From positions 1 through 61,365 of the forward strand of contig UQYI01000016.1 in the NCBI GenBank assembly GCA_900545265.1: a stretch of DNA of 61,365 nucleotides. The letters are read 5' to 3'. A program made the position numbers and the translations under genes. This DNA comes from an uncultured Eubacteriales bacterium (GTDB lineage Bacteria > Bacillota > Clostridia > Christensenellales > CAG-138). Positions 23,919-32,704 of this stretch are shown piece by piece. The notes under the pieces are model-generated. The model searched no databases. It was not told where the DNA came from and saw only the letters and a program-made list of their open reading frames with translations. The stretch's first letter is position 1, and every line of letters starts with the position of its first letter.

Positions 23919-25039
23919 TCAGCAATGCCTTTGGTCTTATTTATGCCGGGGAAAGCAATCCCCATCTGAAAGATCTGACTCTGTCCCGTTCCATTGGTGC
24001 CGTGCCCTTCGGCGGGCGGTACCGCTGCATCGACTTTATCCTTTCGGACATGGTGAATTCCGGTCTGACCAGTGTGGGAGTCATTGCCGAAAAGAACTAT
24101 CATTCCCTGATGGATCATCTTGGCTCCGGCAAGGAATGGGATCTGCATCGCAAAAGAGAAGGGCTGTACATCCTGCCTCCCTTTATGACCAAAGACTCCC
24201 CCGGTGTATCCAGCGGCTCCGTAGGCGCCATTCGTTCCGCTCTGGGCTATGCACGCCGGGCTCCGGAACCTTACTGCATCCTTTGCGCTGCAGGCATCGT
24301 ATTGAACGTGGACTTTACCGCCATGATGGAGCAGCACCTTGCCTCCGGGGCGGATATCACCATGCTTTACAGTGATGACGGCGGTTCTCCCGAAGAGGAA
24401 CAGGGGCAGGATCTGCGCTTTGTTATGGACGAGAACCGGCGGATCGTAGATATGGAACTGGACCCCTACCGGCCCCAAAGCATCAGCCGCAACTGTGATA
24501 TCATGATCCTGCACAAGGATCTGCTGATCTATCTCATTAATGAAGCCTATGCCCGGGGAGAATATGACTTCAAGCGGGACATTATCCTTAAAAAGTACCG
24601 CACTCTGCGGATACTGGGCTTCCCTTACAACGGATATCTGGCCCGGCTCACCTCCATCTCCAACTATTTCCGCTGCAACATGGAACTGCTGGATCGAAAG
24701 GTACAGGAAGAGCTTTTCAACCCCATTCACCCCATTTATACCAAGGTCAAAGATGAAGTCCCGGCCAAATACGGCCCCGCCTCCACGGTGAAAAACAGCC
24801 TTCTGGCCGATGGCTGCCACATTGAGGGCCGGGTGGAAAACAGTATCCTGTTCCGAGGCGTTACAGTGGAAAAGGACGCCGTGGTGAAAAACTCCATTGT
24901 CATGCAGGGAGTCACCATCCAGTCAGGCGCTGCACTGGATCATATCATTCTGGATAAAGGCGTCACCATTCTGCCCGGACGAAATCTTGTGGGGTACGAA
25001 AGTTTTCCCATCGTCATCCGTAAGAACCAGACCGTATAA
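23915..25039 (+). CDS. glgD: Glucose-1-phosphate adenylyltransferase, regulatory subunit
   Basis: 374 residues, homologous to GlgC but with the degenerate N-terminus typical of GlgD: AFGLIYAGESNPHLKDLT replaces the GGxGxRL nucleotide loop, so on its own it should be weakly or not catalytic. The sugar-nucleotide fold (AVPFGGRYRCIDFILSDM) and the C-terminal hexapeptide helix are retained. Translationally coupled to glgC by a 4-nt overlap. Known in Bacillota to raise the activity of GlgC. Followed after 36 nt by glgA. Confidence 0.95.
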   Translation: MISNAFGLIYAGESNPHLKDLTLSRSIGAVPFGGRYRCIDFILSDMVNSGLTSVGVIAEKNYHSLMDHLGSGKEWDLHRKREGLYILPPFMTKDSPGVSSGSVGAIRSALGYARRAPEPYCILCAAGIVLNVDFTAMMEQHLASGADITMLYSDDGGSPEEEQGQDLRFVMDENRRIVDMELDPYRPQSISRNCDIMILHKDLLIYLINEAYARGEYDFKRDIILKKYRTLRILGFPYNGYLARLTSISNYFRCNMELLDRKVQEELFNPIHPIYTKVKDEVPAKYGPASTVKNSLLADGCHIEGRVENSILFRGVTVEKDAVVKNSIVMQGVTIQSGAALDHIILDKGVTILPGRNLVGYESFPIVIRKNQTV

Positions 25040-25075
25040 AAAGCAGGCAATATATTAAAGAAAGGGGCAACAGCT

Positions 25076-26572
25076 ATGAAGGAACAGGCATCCCAAACGA
25101 ACAAAATCGCCGCCGATACTCCCACGTCCTCCCGGCGGCCCATGAAAGTGCTCTTCTGCGCCAGCGAATGCGTGCCCTTTGTGAAAACCGGCGGGCTGGC
25201 GGATGTGGCCGGTTCCCTGCCCCGGGCTCTGGTGCAGGCAGGAGAAGATGTACGGGTGATCCTGCCCAAGTACAGGCTGATCCCTTATTCCTATATCTGC
25301 TCCATGGAGCATGTAACGGATTTTACCCTTCTTATGGGCAGCCAGAGCGTATACTGCGGCATCGACACCATTGTGGAACGGGGCGTGCGATATTACTTTG
25401 TGGATAATCTGGCCCTGTACAGCGGAGACAGCATATATACAGGCCATGAATCCGAAGGTTATCGTTTTGCTTTTTTCTGCCGGGCTATTTTGGAGGCCCT
25501 CCCCCGGATCGGCTTTTTCCCGGATATCATCCACTGCAACGACTGGCAGACGGGACTGCTTCCCGCTCTGCTCCGGTGCCAGTATGCCGGAGATCCACGT
25601 TACGACGCCGTGCGCACGGTCTTTACCATCCACAATCTCCGCTATCAGGGGCTGTTTGACTGGGGGTATCTCAACGGATTTCTGGGTCTGTCCGACTGGT
25701 GCTATGACCCGGAGCGGCTGGAGTTTTACGGATGCGCTTCCTGCATGAAGGGCGGACTGGTGTTTGGCGACAGGATCACTACCGTCAGCCCAACCTATGC
25801 CCAGGAGATCCAAACCCCTTACTACGGAGAGCGGCTGGACGGGCTTCTCCGCCACCGCCAGAATGTGCTGACGGGCATTCTTAACGGCATCGACACGGAG
25901 GTTTACGACCCGGAACGGGATCCGTATCTGCGGGTCTCCTTCTCCCGGGAAAACCGCCGCGGCAAGGCCGTGCAGAAGGCTGCGCTCCAGCAGGAATGCG
26001 GCCTGGAGGTTAAGGAGAATACGCCCCTTATGAGCATGATCACCCGCCTTTGCCCCCAGAAAGGGCTGGATCTGGTGGAGCGGGTCCTGCCGGATATCAT
26101 GCGCCAGGATATCCAGATCCTTTTTCTCAGCAAGGGGGATGCCTATTACGAGGACTTTGTCCGCCAGGCCGCCCAGGCATACCCCGGCCGCATTGCCGCC
26201 CGTATAGAGCTCAATGAACCTCTGGCTCACCGGGTATACGCCGGCAGCGACATGTTCCTCATGCCCTCCCAGTTTGAGCCCTGCGGCCTGAGTCAGCTCA
26301 TTGCGCTGCGGTATGGGGCGATCCCCATCGTCCGGGAAACAGGAGGCCTGCAGGATACGGTGCATCCCTTCAACGTATATACGGACGAAGGCAACGGCTT
26401 TTCCTTCCGACCCTATAATGCCCACGAAATGCTCTACACCATTGAACGAGCCTGCGGGTATTATAAGGACAAAGCCCTTTGGAACCGACTGATTGACAGA
26501 GCCATGGACAGCGATTATTCCTGGTCCAGGTCTGCTGAAAAGTACAGGGAGCTGTATCGTTCCCTGGTATAA
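25076..26572 (+). CDS. glgA: Glycogen synthase
   Basis: 498-residue GT5 enzyme adding ADP-glucose units to growing alpha-1,4 glucan. The ADP-glucose loop FVKTGGLADVAGSLP is at about 37-52, DWQTGLLP follows in the N-terminal Rossmann domain, and the C-terminal domain has SRFEPCGL-type PSQFEPCGLSQLIALRYG and the conserved ETGGLQDTV. About 22 residues (Ser/Thr-rich) precede the usual KVLFCASE start; an internal ATG there has no ribosome site, whereas GAAAGGGG precedes the chosen ATG. Fourth gene of the operon. Confidence 0.97.
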   Translation: MKEQASQTNKIAADTPTSSRRPMKVLFCASECVPFVKTGGLADVAGSLPRALVQAGEDVRVILPKYRLIPYSYICSMEHVTDFTLLMGSQSVYCGIDTIVERGVRYYFVDNLALYSGDSIYTGHESEGYRFAFFCRAILEALPRIGFFPDIIHCNDWQTGLLPALLRCQYAGDPRYDAVRTVFTIHNLRYQGLFDWGYLNGFLGLSDWCYDPERLEFYGCASCMKGGLVFGDRITTVSPTYAQEIQTPYYGERLDGLLRHRQNVLTGILNGIDTEVYDPERDPYLRVSFSRENRRGKAVQKAALQQECGLEVKENTPLMSMITRLCPQKGLDLVERVLPDIMRQDIQILFLSKGDAYYEDFVRQAAQAYPGRIAARIELNEPLAHRVYAGSDMFLMPSQFEPCGLSQLIALRYGAIPIVRETGGLQDTVHPFNVYTDEGNGFSFRPYNAHEMLYTIERACGYYKDKALWNRLIDRAMDSDYSWSRSAEKYRELYRSLV

Positions 26573-26602
26573 ATTGGTATTTAGGAGACAAGAAAGACTA
26601 CT

Positions 26603-27577
26603 ATGGCAAAAGAATTAAGAAGAATCGGCATTCTCACCAGCGGTGGGGATGCGCCCGGTATGAATGCGGCCATCCGCGCCGCCGTGCGCAACTGTCTGAA
26701 ACATGACGTTACCCCTGTGGGCATCCGCCGGGGCTATAATGGACTGATCCATGCCGACACATACGAGATGGAAGCCAGTGACGTCAGCGGCATCATTTCC
26801 CGTGGAGGCACCATGCTCTATACCGCCCGCTGCGAGGAATTCAAGACCCCCGAGGGGGTAGCTCAGGCGGTTCGTACCTGCCGGTACTGCGGATTGGACG
26901 GCATCATCGCCATCGGCGGCGACGGTACCTTCCAGGGAGCTTCCAAGCTTTCTGCTGCAGGGATCAACACCATCGGTATCCCCGGTACCATTGACAACGA
27001 TATCGGGTGCAGCCACTATACCATCGGCTTTGATACCGCCGCCAATACGGCCATTGAGTGCATCGACAAGCTCAGTGACACCATGCAGTCCCACGAACGC
27101 TGCTCCGTGGTAGAGGTTATGGGCCGGGCCGCCGGACATCTGGCCGTGTATGTAGGCTGTGCCGTAGGGGCTGCCGCCATTCTGATCCCGGAACATCCCG
27201 TGGACTTCCAGAAGGATATTGCCGAAAAGATCATTCAGGGCCGCTATCAGGGCAAACGCCATTTCATCATTGTAGTGGCAGAAGGTGTTGGACACTGCAA
27301 CGAGCTGGCACAGCGTATTAAAGAAGAAACAGGCATAGAGACCCGGGTTTCCATTTTGGGTCATATTCAGCGTGGCGGCAGCCCCACCGCCCGTGACAGG
27401 GTCATGGCCTCCCGCATGGGCCATATGGCGGTGGAAGAGCTTGTCAAGGGTAAAACCAACGAAGTGATCGTGTATCTGGATTCCCAGCTGAAGGCTATCC
27501 CCATGGAAGAAGCCATGAAGATGCGCAAAAAGCTGGATCCCTATATGTATCAGGTGGCCTACGACATCTCTCTGTAA
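26603..27577 (+). CDS. pfkA: 6-phosphofructokinase
   Basis: 324-residue ATP-type phosphofructokinase of glycolysis (fructose-6-phosphate to fructose-1,6-bisphosphate). Seen: ILTSGGDAPGMNA at the N-terminus, IAIGGDGTFQGA with the ATP-selective Gly after GGD, the catalytic GIPGTIDNDI loop, VVEVMGRAAGHLA and ILGHIQRGGSPTARDR. Length and motifs fit the standard bacterial tetrameric enzyme. It follows glgA by 30 nt with AGGAG in between and precedes a strong terminator, so it is the last gene of the glycogen operon. Linking glycolytic entry to glycogen synthesis in one message is a noteworthy arrangement. Confidence 0.97.
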   Translation: MAKELRRIGILTSGGDAPGMNAAIRAAVRNCLKHDVTPVGIRRGYNGLIHADTYEMEASDVSGIISRGGTMLYTARCEEFKTPEGVAQAVRTCRYCGLDGIIAIGGDGTFQGASKLSAAGINTIGIPGTIDNDIGCSHYTIGFDTAANTAIECIDKLSDTMQSHERCSVVEVMGRAAGHLAVYVGCAVGAAAILIPEHPVDFQKDIAEKIIQGRYQGKRHFIIVVAEGVGHCNELAQRIKEETGIETRVSILGHIQRGGSPTARDRVMASRMGHMAVEELVKGKTNEVIVYLDSQLKAIPMEEAMKMRKKLDPYMYQVAYDISL

Positions 27578-27597
27578 ATCAACACACATACAGCAGC

Positions 27598-27625
27598 AAA
27601 AGCTCCTTTCAGGGAGCTTTTGTTT
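27598..27625 (+). terminator. Terminator of the glycogen/pfkA operon
   Basis: AAAAGCTCC / GGAGCTTTT stem with a 6-nt loop, then a T-rich tail; 21 nt beyond the pfkA stop. The next ~100 nt to the convergent gene hold nothing recognisable. Confidence 0.88.
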
Positions 27626-27728
27626 TATTCTCCGCCGCATCCTGTTCCCGCGATCCTATCGCACCAGAAAGCATGCACTTTTTGAGCAGATGCAAAAAGC
27701 ACCCGGTATGCCTCGGATGCCAAAATGA

Positions 27729-28823
27729 TCATTTTATGGTCTCGCTGTGATTCAATACGGAAGTGCTGTACAGGAACAAAACATCTTTCCCGTGAAAATC
27801 CACATACCGGCTCAGCAATGCCGGAGAGATATAGCGGATATCCACAAGGGTGACCCTGGCATAACCTTCCGCCAGCAGCGGTGCCAGGCTGCTGCCAAAG
27901 GAATCCCGGAACAGGATCAATTCCCTGTTTCCGGATGCGCATGGGTTTTCTATGGTCAGAAGGGATTTGGAGCCTCCAAGGAACATTTCATAAGGATCCC
28001 GCCCCCAAGCTTTTTCTTTATCATACAGGGGAATCTCTGCTTCCGTTTCATAATCATGGACCCGCATCCCCGCCAGCGTATCATTTGTAAGATACCGCAA
28101 AGTATCCGGCTCCATAGGCAGGGCGCTCTGCCCGTAATACACGCCATAAAAGGGTGCCTCCAGCGTTTTCTGTACATATGCGGTCCCTGTCTGTGCCCCC
28201 ATGGTCTCCAACAAGGCTTGTGCTACAGGCTCAAGTGCCTCCTGCCGCCAATGTGCATCGGTTCTGTAATAATCCTCCAAAGACAGCAAGGGGAACAGAT
28301 CTATGTATTGAGCAAAGCCCGTCCCGGCCTTAAATATATCAATCAGCTTCTCATAGTCCATGGCAGGCCATGTGTCCCCGGCGGCAAAATAACTTTTATC
28401 CGGGATGACGGCTGCATATACCCGGGTATCTTCCTCCTGCATGTAGGTTTCATACAACCAGGTAAAGCGTCCGGCGGCATATGTCACGCTTTCTTCCTGC
28501 AAGGGATAGTCCAGCTTGGCGGCGCTGTTCTCTGTCAAATAGACTCCGTGACTATCCAGTTCACCCAATCCATAGCGGCTCCACAAAGCCCGCAGCCTTC
28601 GAAAGCTCTCCCGCAGGGGGAACTGATCCGGAGCATACTTTTCAAAACCGGTCATAAAAGCGCCGGACAGCAGGCTCTGCCCGTTGATCTCCGGCAGAGA
28701 AGCCAGTTTTCTTCGCTCCGTCAGGGACTGTTCGTCCGCCGGCTTGCACCAGGCCCACAGAGCAAACAGCAGTACAAAGATGCCCAGCAGCCCGGCATTC
28801 AGCATATGTCTGCACTTTTCCAA
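27729..28823 (-). CDS. DHHW-family (AlgJ/AlgX-like) O-acetylation protein
   Basis: About 364 residues: short basic N-terminus, one membrane helix (about 8-28), then an extracytoplasmic SGNH-like domain with RTDAHWRQEAL (the DHHW-type motif) and ILFRDSFGSSLAPLL near the C-terminus. Such proteins act with MBOAT acyltransferases to transfer acetyl groups to surface polysaccharide. I place the start at the TTG (28823-28821): AGGAGG lies 6 nt upstream and overlaps the stop codon of the MBOAT gene, whereas the ATG at 28871 has no such site. Directly downstream of the MBOAT gene, so a two-gene operon. Confidence 0.83.
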   Translation of the reverse strand: MEKCRHMLNAGLLGIFVLLFALWAWCKPADEQSLTERRKLASLPEINGQSLLSGAFMTGFEKYAPDQFPLRESFRRLRALWSRYGLGELDSHGVYLTENSAAKLDYPLQEESVTYAAGRFTWLYETYMQEEDTRVYAAVIPDKSYFAAGDTWPAMDYEKLIDIFKAGTGFAQYIDLFPLLSLEDYYRTDAHWRQEALEPVAQALLETMGAQTGTAYVQKTLEAPFYGVYYGQSALPMEPDTLRYLTNDTLAGMRVHDYETEAEIPLYDKEKAWGRDPYEMFLGGSKSLLTIENPCASGNRELILFRDSFGSSLAPLLAEGYARVTLVDIRYISPALLSRYVDFHGKDVLFLYSTSVLNHSETIK

Positions 28824-28833
28824 AGGCCGCCTC

Positions 28834-30234
28834 CTAAAATCTGAAATACATAAAGGGACTGAAGGATCCATCCACCAGTGCAGCGGTAGCCAACAGCAGT
28901 ACCGTCAACAGAAACAAAGGTTCTGCCGCAACCGATGCCAGTCTCCCGGCCCGTGTATCCCCAAGCTTTCTTGCCAGCAGCCGCGGTAAAGGCGTAGCAC
29001 CAACTATCCCCAGCAGCAGCAATATCCCGTAGCTTTGCAAGTAATACCCCGTTTCCCGGGAAAAAAACATCTCACCTCCGCCACCGAACAGAGCCGCCAC
29101 CCGGCTTACCGCTTCACGCAGATCCCCGGCTGAAAAAACGGTAAAACTGACCAGAAGGAAAAACAGCACATAGACCCGGGGCCATGCCCGGCCTTTTTCC
29201 AGCCGAGGCAGCAGGAACAGTTTTTCAACCACCAGCAGCCCCCAGAAGAGCAGCCCCCAAAGGATAAAGTTCCACCCGGCTCCGTGCCACAGGCCTGTCA
29301 GCAGCCAGACGATCCACAAATTCAGTATCTGACGTCCCCGGCCCTTGCGGCTGCCGCCCAGAGGAATATATATATAGTCCCTGAAGAAACTCCCCAAGGT
29401 TATGTGCCACCGGCGCCAGAATTCCGTCAGGCTTCGGGAAAGGTAAGGGTAGTCAAAATTCTCCGGCAGAGGAAGACCCAATATCCATCCCAGTCCAATA
29501 GCCATATCGCTGTACCCGGAAAAATCAAAATACAGCTGCAGGGTATAGCCCAAAGCGCCCAGCCAGGCCATGACCACCGTAGGAGAAGCACTGCTTTGGC
29601 AGGCGGTGACCAGCAGCCCCAGTTCCTCTGCCAGCAATACCTTTTTCCCCAACCCCAGAATAAACCGGCGGGCTCCGTTGGCGGCTCCTTTCCAGCTGCA
29701 GCCGGGAACCGTCAGAGCCGGTGCACTTTGCCCGTACCGGGCGATGGGTCCGGCTGTAAGCTTGGGGAACATGCACAGCCAGGTCGCATAGGTCAGCAGA
29801 TCCTTTTCCGCCGGGATACGGCCGGTGTATACATCCACCGTATAGCTGACGGCCTCAAAGGTAAAAAAGCTGATCCCCAAAGGCAGGGTCAGCTTCAGCA
29901 GGGGCAGAGAGACCCCGGGCAAGCCATTGAACGTCCCCAGCAGAAAATCTGCATACTTGAAAACCAGCAGAGGTCCCAGGCTCAGTGCCAGCGACAGTCC
30001 CAGCAAACCCCGGCGGCCTGCCTGTGATCTTGCACCAGCCATAAGCCGAGCCAATATATAGCTCTGGGCCACAGTAAACAGCAGTATGGGCACATATGCC
30101 GGCCCTGCCCAGGCATAAAAAAGCAGGCTTTCCAGCAGAAGCACTCCCCGTCTCCATCTGCCGGGCGCCAGCATATACAGGGCCAACGCCCCAGGCAGAA
30201 AATAATACAGGAATACCAGGCCCGAAAAAGCCAT
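28834..30234 (-). CDS. MBOAT-family O-acyltransferase (AlgI-like)
   Basis: 466-residue polytopic membrane protein with about 10-12 helices. It carries FSGYSDMAIGLGWILG, then PYLSRSLTEFWRRWHITLG, FFRDYIYIPLGGSR and the catalytic His region LTGLWHGAGWNFILWG that define AlgI/DltB-type acyltransferases. It passes acetyl groups across the membrane for O-acetylation of an exopolysaccharide, wall polymer or similar glycan, together with the downstream DHHW protein. AGAGGTG precedes the ATG. Upstream, 26 nt away, lies a stretch identical to a sequencing adapter, so its promoter and upstream neighbour cannot be trusted. Confidence 0.94.
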   Translation of the reverse strand: MAFSGLVFLYYFLPGALALYMLAPGRWRRGVLLLESLLFYAWAGPAYVPILLFTVAQSYILARLMAGARSQAGRRGLLGLSLALSLGPLLVFKYADFLLGTFNGLPGVSLPLLKLTLPLGISFFTFEAVSYTVDVYTGRIPAEKDLLTYATWLCMFPKLTAGPIARYGQSAPALTVPGCSWKGAANGARRFILGLGKKVLLAEELGLLVTACQSSASPTVVMAWLGALGYTLQLYFDFSGYSDMAIGLGWILGLPLPENFDYPYLSRSLTEFWRRWHITLGSFFRDYIYIPLGGSRKGRGRQILNLWIVWLLTGLWHGAGWNFILWGLLFWGLLVVEKLFLLPRLEKGRAWPRVYVLFFLLVSFTVFSAGDLREAVSRVAALFGGGGEMFFSRETGYYLQSYGILLLLGIVGATPLPRLLARKLGDTRAGRLASVAAEPLFLLTVLLLATAALVDGSFSPFMYFRF

Positions 30235-30259
30235 ACCGCACCTCTTTTACACGCGCCGC

Positions 30260-30278
30260 CACGACGCTCTTCCGATCT
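30260..30278. other. Residual Illumina adapter sequence in the assembly
   Basis: CACGACGCTCTTCCGATCT, 19 nt identical to the 3' end of the Illumina TruSeq universal adapter; the minus strand reads AGATCGGAAGAGCGTCGTG, as in adapter read-through. It lies between the MBOAT start and the lipoprotein stop. It is not biological, and the linkage between the two sides is unproven. Confidence 0.93.
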
Positions 30279-30287
30279 CGCTCTTCT

Positions 30288-30872
30288 TTACTCTATGGGA
30301 ACCTTTACTGCCGTGACGGCATCCGGATAGACCGTTTTAAAATGGGTTTCAAACCCGTCCACAAGATCCTGAAGACCGAATACGCTGACTACATACCGGC
30401 CCATGGTCAGGATCACCAGCTCATCCGGAAACCCGCACATCCATTGACGGCTGGCAATGTTGGCCTGAATGGCTTCTACCACATCCTTACTGTCGGCAGC
30501 GTCTTTCAGGCCATATGCTCCGCAAGTAAAGGTGTTGACGTTCATCATATGGTGCAGGGAAGCTGCATCCTCCAGTTTGCCAACAAAATTCTCAGGAAAA
30601 CCCAATTCATATTCCAGTTGGGATCCATCCTCCACGGATACGGCCCCTGGGGCATCCTCCGTATAGGAATCCGCCGACATTTCTCCGCCTACCGCCGGAA
30701 ACTTGTCCGCTTCCGCATAGCTTTCCCACACCTTTTTCAAAAGCTCCAGACTGCTTTCCGGACCGGGAGCGGCAGTAGGATCGCTTTGAGAAGGGGTACC
30801 GGCTTTACAGGCCACCAGCCCAACTGTACACAGAACGGCCAAAATCAGCGCCATGATTTTTTTCATTTTCAT
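30288..30872 (-). CDS. Lipoprotein of unknown function (DUF4358-like)
   Basis: 194 residues. Type II signal peptide with LVAC lipobox (Cys22), a short Ser/Thr/Pro linker, then a single compact domain (about 40-190). Its pattern (TFTCGAYGLKDAADSKDVVE, then ILTMGRYVVSVFGL) resembles the DUF4358 lipoproteins that often accompany MBOAT/DHHW gene pairs in clostridia; I am not certain of the family. Role probably extracytoplasmic, perhaps with surface O-acetylation. Two possible ATG codons lie close together after CGGAGG. It has its own promoter and a strong hairpin at the predicted 5' end of the message. The adapter follows 9 nt past its stop. Confidence 0.72.
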   Translation of the reverse strand: MKMKKIMALILAVLCTVGLVACKAGTPSQSDPTAAPGPESSLELLKKVWESYAEADKFPAVGGEMSADSYTEDAPGAVSVEDGSQLEYELGFPENFVGKLEDAASLHHMMNVNTFTCGAYGLKDAADSKDVVEAIQANIASRQWMCGFPDELVILTMGRYVVSVFGLQDLVDGFETHFKTVYPDAVTAVKVPIE

Positions 30873-30886
30873 ATACCTCCGTTTTG

Positions 30887-30913
30887 CTCATCCGCCGGGA
30901 TTCGGCGGATGAG
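30887..30913. repeat. Perfect 11-bp palindromic hairpin at the transcription start
   Basis: CTCATCCGCCG and CGGCGGATGAG around a 5-nt loop, immediately downstream of the -10 box of the lipoprotein promoter, so that it begins close to +1 of the transcript. It may be an operator or a 5' stabilising stem-loop. Confidence 0.6.
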
Positions 30914-30915
30914 TT

Positions 30916-30943
30916 ATTATACAGTAGTTTTACCCGTTGTACA
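30916..30943 (-). promoter_or_regulatory. Promoter of the DUF4358-like lipoprotein
   Basis: Minus-strand TGTACA (30943-30938), 16-nt spacer, TATAAT (30921-30916). Confidence 0.6.
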
Positions 30944-31088
30944 GCCTGTTTTTCCATTTTTCACGGGGGATTCACAGATAGTTTCAAATTGTCGTTTCCG
31001 GAATCCGGCTTCAAAAAACAGAATCTCCTTTTTAAGGCAGGATCACAAAATGCATAGCATATGGGTGAAATACGACTGCGCAGCGCTT

Positions 31089-31754
31089 TTAGTCTCCCGG
31101 TTCCTCCGGGATCATGTTCATCATATCTTCCTCGTTAGCCACATTGGTATAAGCGCCGGGCACATCCCCTACGATAACATTTTCGGCAATGGGCGCCTGC
31201 GCATACACGGTAACGGTATGACTTTCTCCCGGAAGAATGATGCGCACCGTAGCCGTCATCTCCAATGTGATACGATGCAGCGTCTGGTTGATGCCCGCTG
31301 AGCGAAACTGACTGGAAAAAGCCGAGCGCACCGCTCCCGCCGGTGTAAAGCGCATGGTAATGGCAGGCCCCATTCCCGCCAGCAGCGGAATACCCGTTAG
31401 AGTGCCTACAGGCACGCTGACTCCCTGCTCCCCCAGAGCCATGATCTTTTTCTGCGCAGAATCGGCGCAGTCCGCAGCAATGGTATTCAGCTTTCCGGCA
31501 TTAGCCGTAAGCAGATAAACGCCGCCCTCGCTGGCAGTATATACTTTCAGCAGACCGTCCCCCGTATCCCGGGCCGAGAGGATCTCCAGTATGGCATCAT
31601 TCATGGCCCGGGCCGCTACACTTTCCACCCGGGCGGCACTGAGCCCCACCAGCACCGGCCGCAGGCTTTTATTCATATATAAGAAACTGCCCGCCCCCAG
31701 CAGAAGAGCAATCAGCAGGATCAGCAGAATCCTGATTTTTCTTCTTCTGCGCAT
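31089..31754 (-). CDS. yunB: Sporulation protein YunB
   Basis: 221 residues with a basic N-terminus and one membrane helix (about 8-26), then an extracytoplasmic domain matching YunB: RAMNDAILEIL, later GTLTGIPLLAGMGPAITMRF, FRSAGINQTLHRI and AENVIVGDVPGAY. In Bacillus the gene is under SigE control in the mother cell and is needed for efficient sporulation; its biochemical role is unknown. GGGAGGTGA precedes the ATG. Its presence argues that this organism belongs to a spore-forming lineage. Lies 60 nt downstream of an XRE regulator in the same orientation. Confidence 0.88.
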   Translation of the reverse strand: MRRRRKIRILLILLIALLLGAGSFLYMNKSLRPVLVGLSAARVESVAARAMNDAILEILSARDTGDGLLKVYTASEGGVYLLTANAGKLNTIAADCADSAQKKIMALGEQGVSVPVGTLTGIPLLAGMGPAITMRFTPAGAVRSAFSSQFRSAGINQTLHRITLEMTATVRIILPGESHTVTVYAQAPIAENVIVGDVPGAYTNVANEEDMMNMIPEEPGD

Positions 31755-31814
31755 CTGCTCACCTCCCTTCCCCGCAGTATATGCAGAAAAACGGGAAAGT
31801 TGCAGAAACCTAGC

Positions 31815-32504
31815 TTACATTTCCACCATAAACATGTTGTTTCGCTTGGTAAGGCGCAGATCCTCCCGGGTGAGCAGCAGGGAGTGAGTCAAACCTTCAT
31901 CCTCTGCCAAAGGAGTATTGGAGAGAATGCACTTCATACATACCGGCAGCAGCATCCGGGCCGAAAGGCCAGACATGAGCCCTGTGCCCCGTCCCTGACG
32001 ATCCAGTGAACGCATCAGGGTGATGCTCACCCGTTCTATGCTGTTGGACTGGTTTTTGAAGTAATAGTTCACCACCATATCCTGCCGCTGACGGCGCCCA
32101 TAGTATAGGGCCCGGCAGCGCTGGGGTTCTTCAAAAGAAGGAACATCATAAAACAGAGTCAGGGGTGGATCCTCCTCCTGAGGATCTCCGCCCACCAGGA
32201 GGCTGCGCATGAGCCGGGAGGCCCGGCCATCATACAGATACACATACTGCCGGTAAGCAGGTTGAGCCGGATGCTCTTTTTCTTCCGGCGGCTCCAGCGT
32301 CTCCATTAGCTGCCCCGGCTCCAGCTGAAGGGCCCGGGCAATCTCCCAAAGGGTATTCACATCCATGGCAATGGTTCCCTGCTCATATTTGCCCAGTGTG
32401 GCCTTGCTTTTATGGATTCTGGCAGCCAGCTCTTCCAACGTCAGGCGGTTGGCCCGGCGGTACAGGCGCACATTTGCGCCGATGATCTGATCCAACTGTG
32501 ACAT
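31815..32504 (-). CDS. XRE-family transcriptional regulator
   Basis: 229 residues. N-terminal Cro/C1-type helix-turn-helix (about 5-60: ANVRLYRRANRLTLEELAAR, then KATLGKYEQGTIAMDV) and a C-terminal domain of about 150 residues not recognised. The ATG at 32504 is preferred to the in-frame GTG six codons upstream because it follows AAGGGAG. It is divergent from brnQ with about 200 nt between them, and could regulate that transporter. It has its own promoter (TTTACG-17-TATAAT). Ligand or signal unknown. Confidence 0.85.
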   Translation of the reverse strand: MSQLDQIIGANVRLYRRANRLTLEELAARIHKSKATLGKYEQGTIAMDVNTLWEIARALQLEPGQLMETLEPPEEKEHPAQPAYRQYVYLYDGRASRLMRSLLVGGDPQEEDPPLTLFYDVPSFEEPQRCRALYYGRRQRQDMVVNYYFKNQSNSIERVSITLMRSLDRQGRGTGLMSGLSARMLLPVCMKCILSNTPLAEDEGLTHSLLLTREDLRLTKRNNMFMVEM

Positions 32505-32574
32505 GCGGCTCTCCCTTCTCACAACAATATGTTTTTTTCTGGTATATGTGGAAAAGTATCAGTTTCTTTTTCAC

Positions 32575-32603
32575 ATTATACCTGCTGAAAATTCTCACGT
32601 AAA
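32575..32603 (-). promoter_or_regulatory. Promoter of the XRE regulator
   Basis: Minus-strand TTTACG (32603-32598), 17-nt spacer, TATAAT (32580-32575). Confidence 0.6.
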
Positions 32604-32648
32604 TAGATTGGGAATATTATATTCTCATTTGAAGGATTTTTCCCACAT

Positions 32649-32677
32649 TTGCCCCCCGTATGAAAAAAAGTTAGACT
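32649..32677 (+). promoter_or_regulatory. Possible promoter of brnQ
   Basis: TTGCCC (32649-32654), 17-nt spacer, TAGACT (32672-32677), 28 nt before brnQ. Both boxes match 4 of 6 positions. Confidence 0.4.
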
Positions 32678-32704
32678 AAACGTATCATTTCATGGAGGCG
32701 CCTT

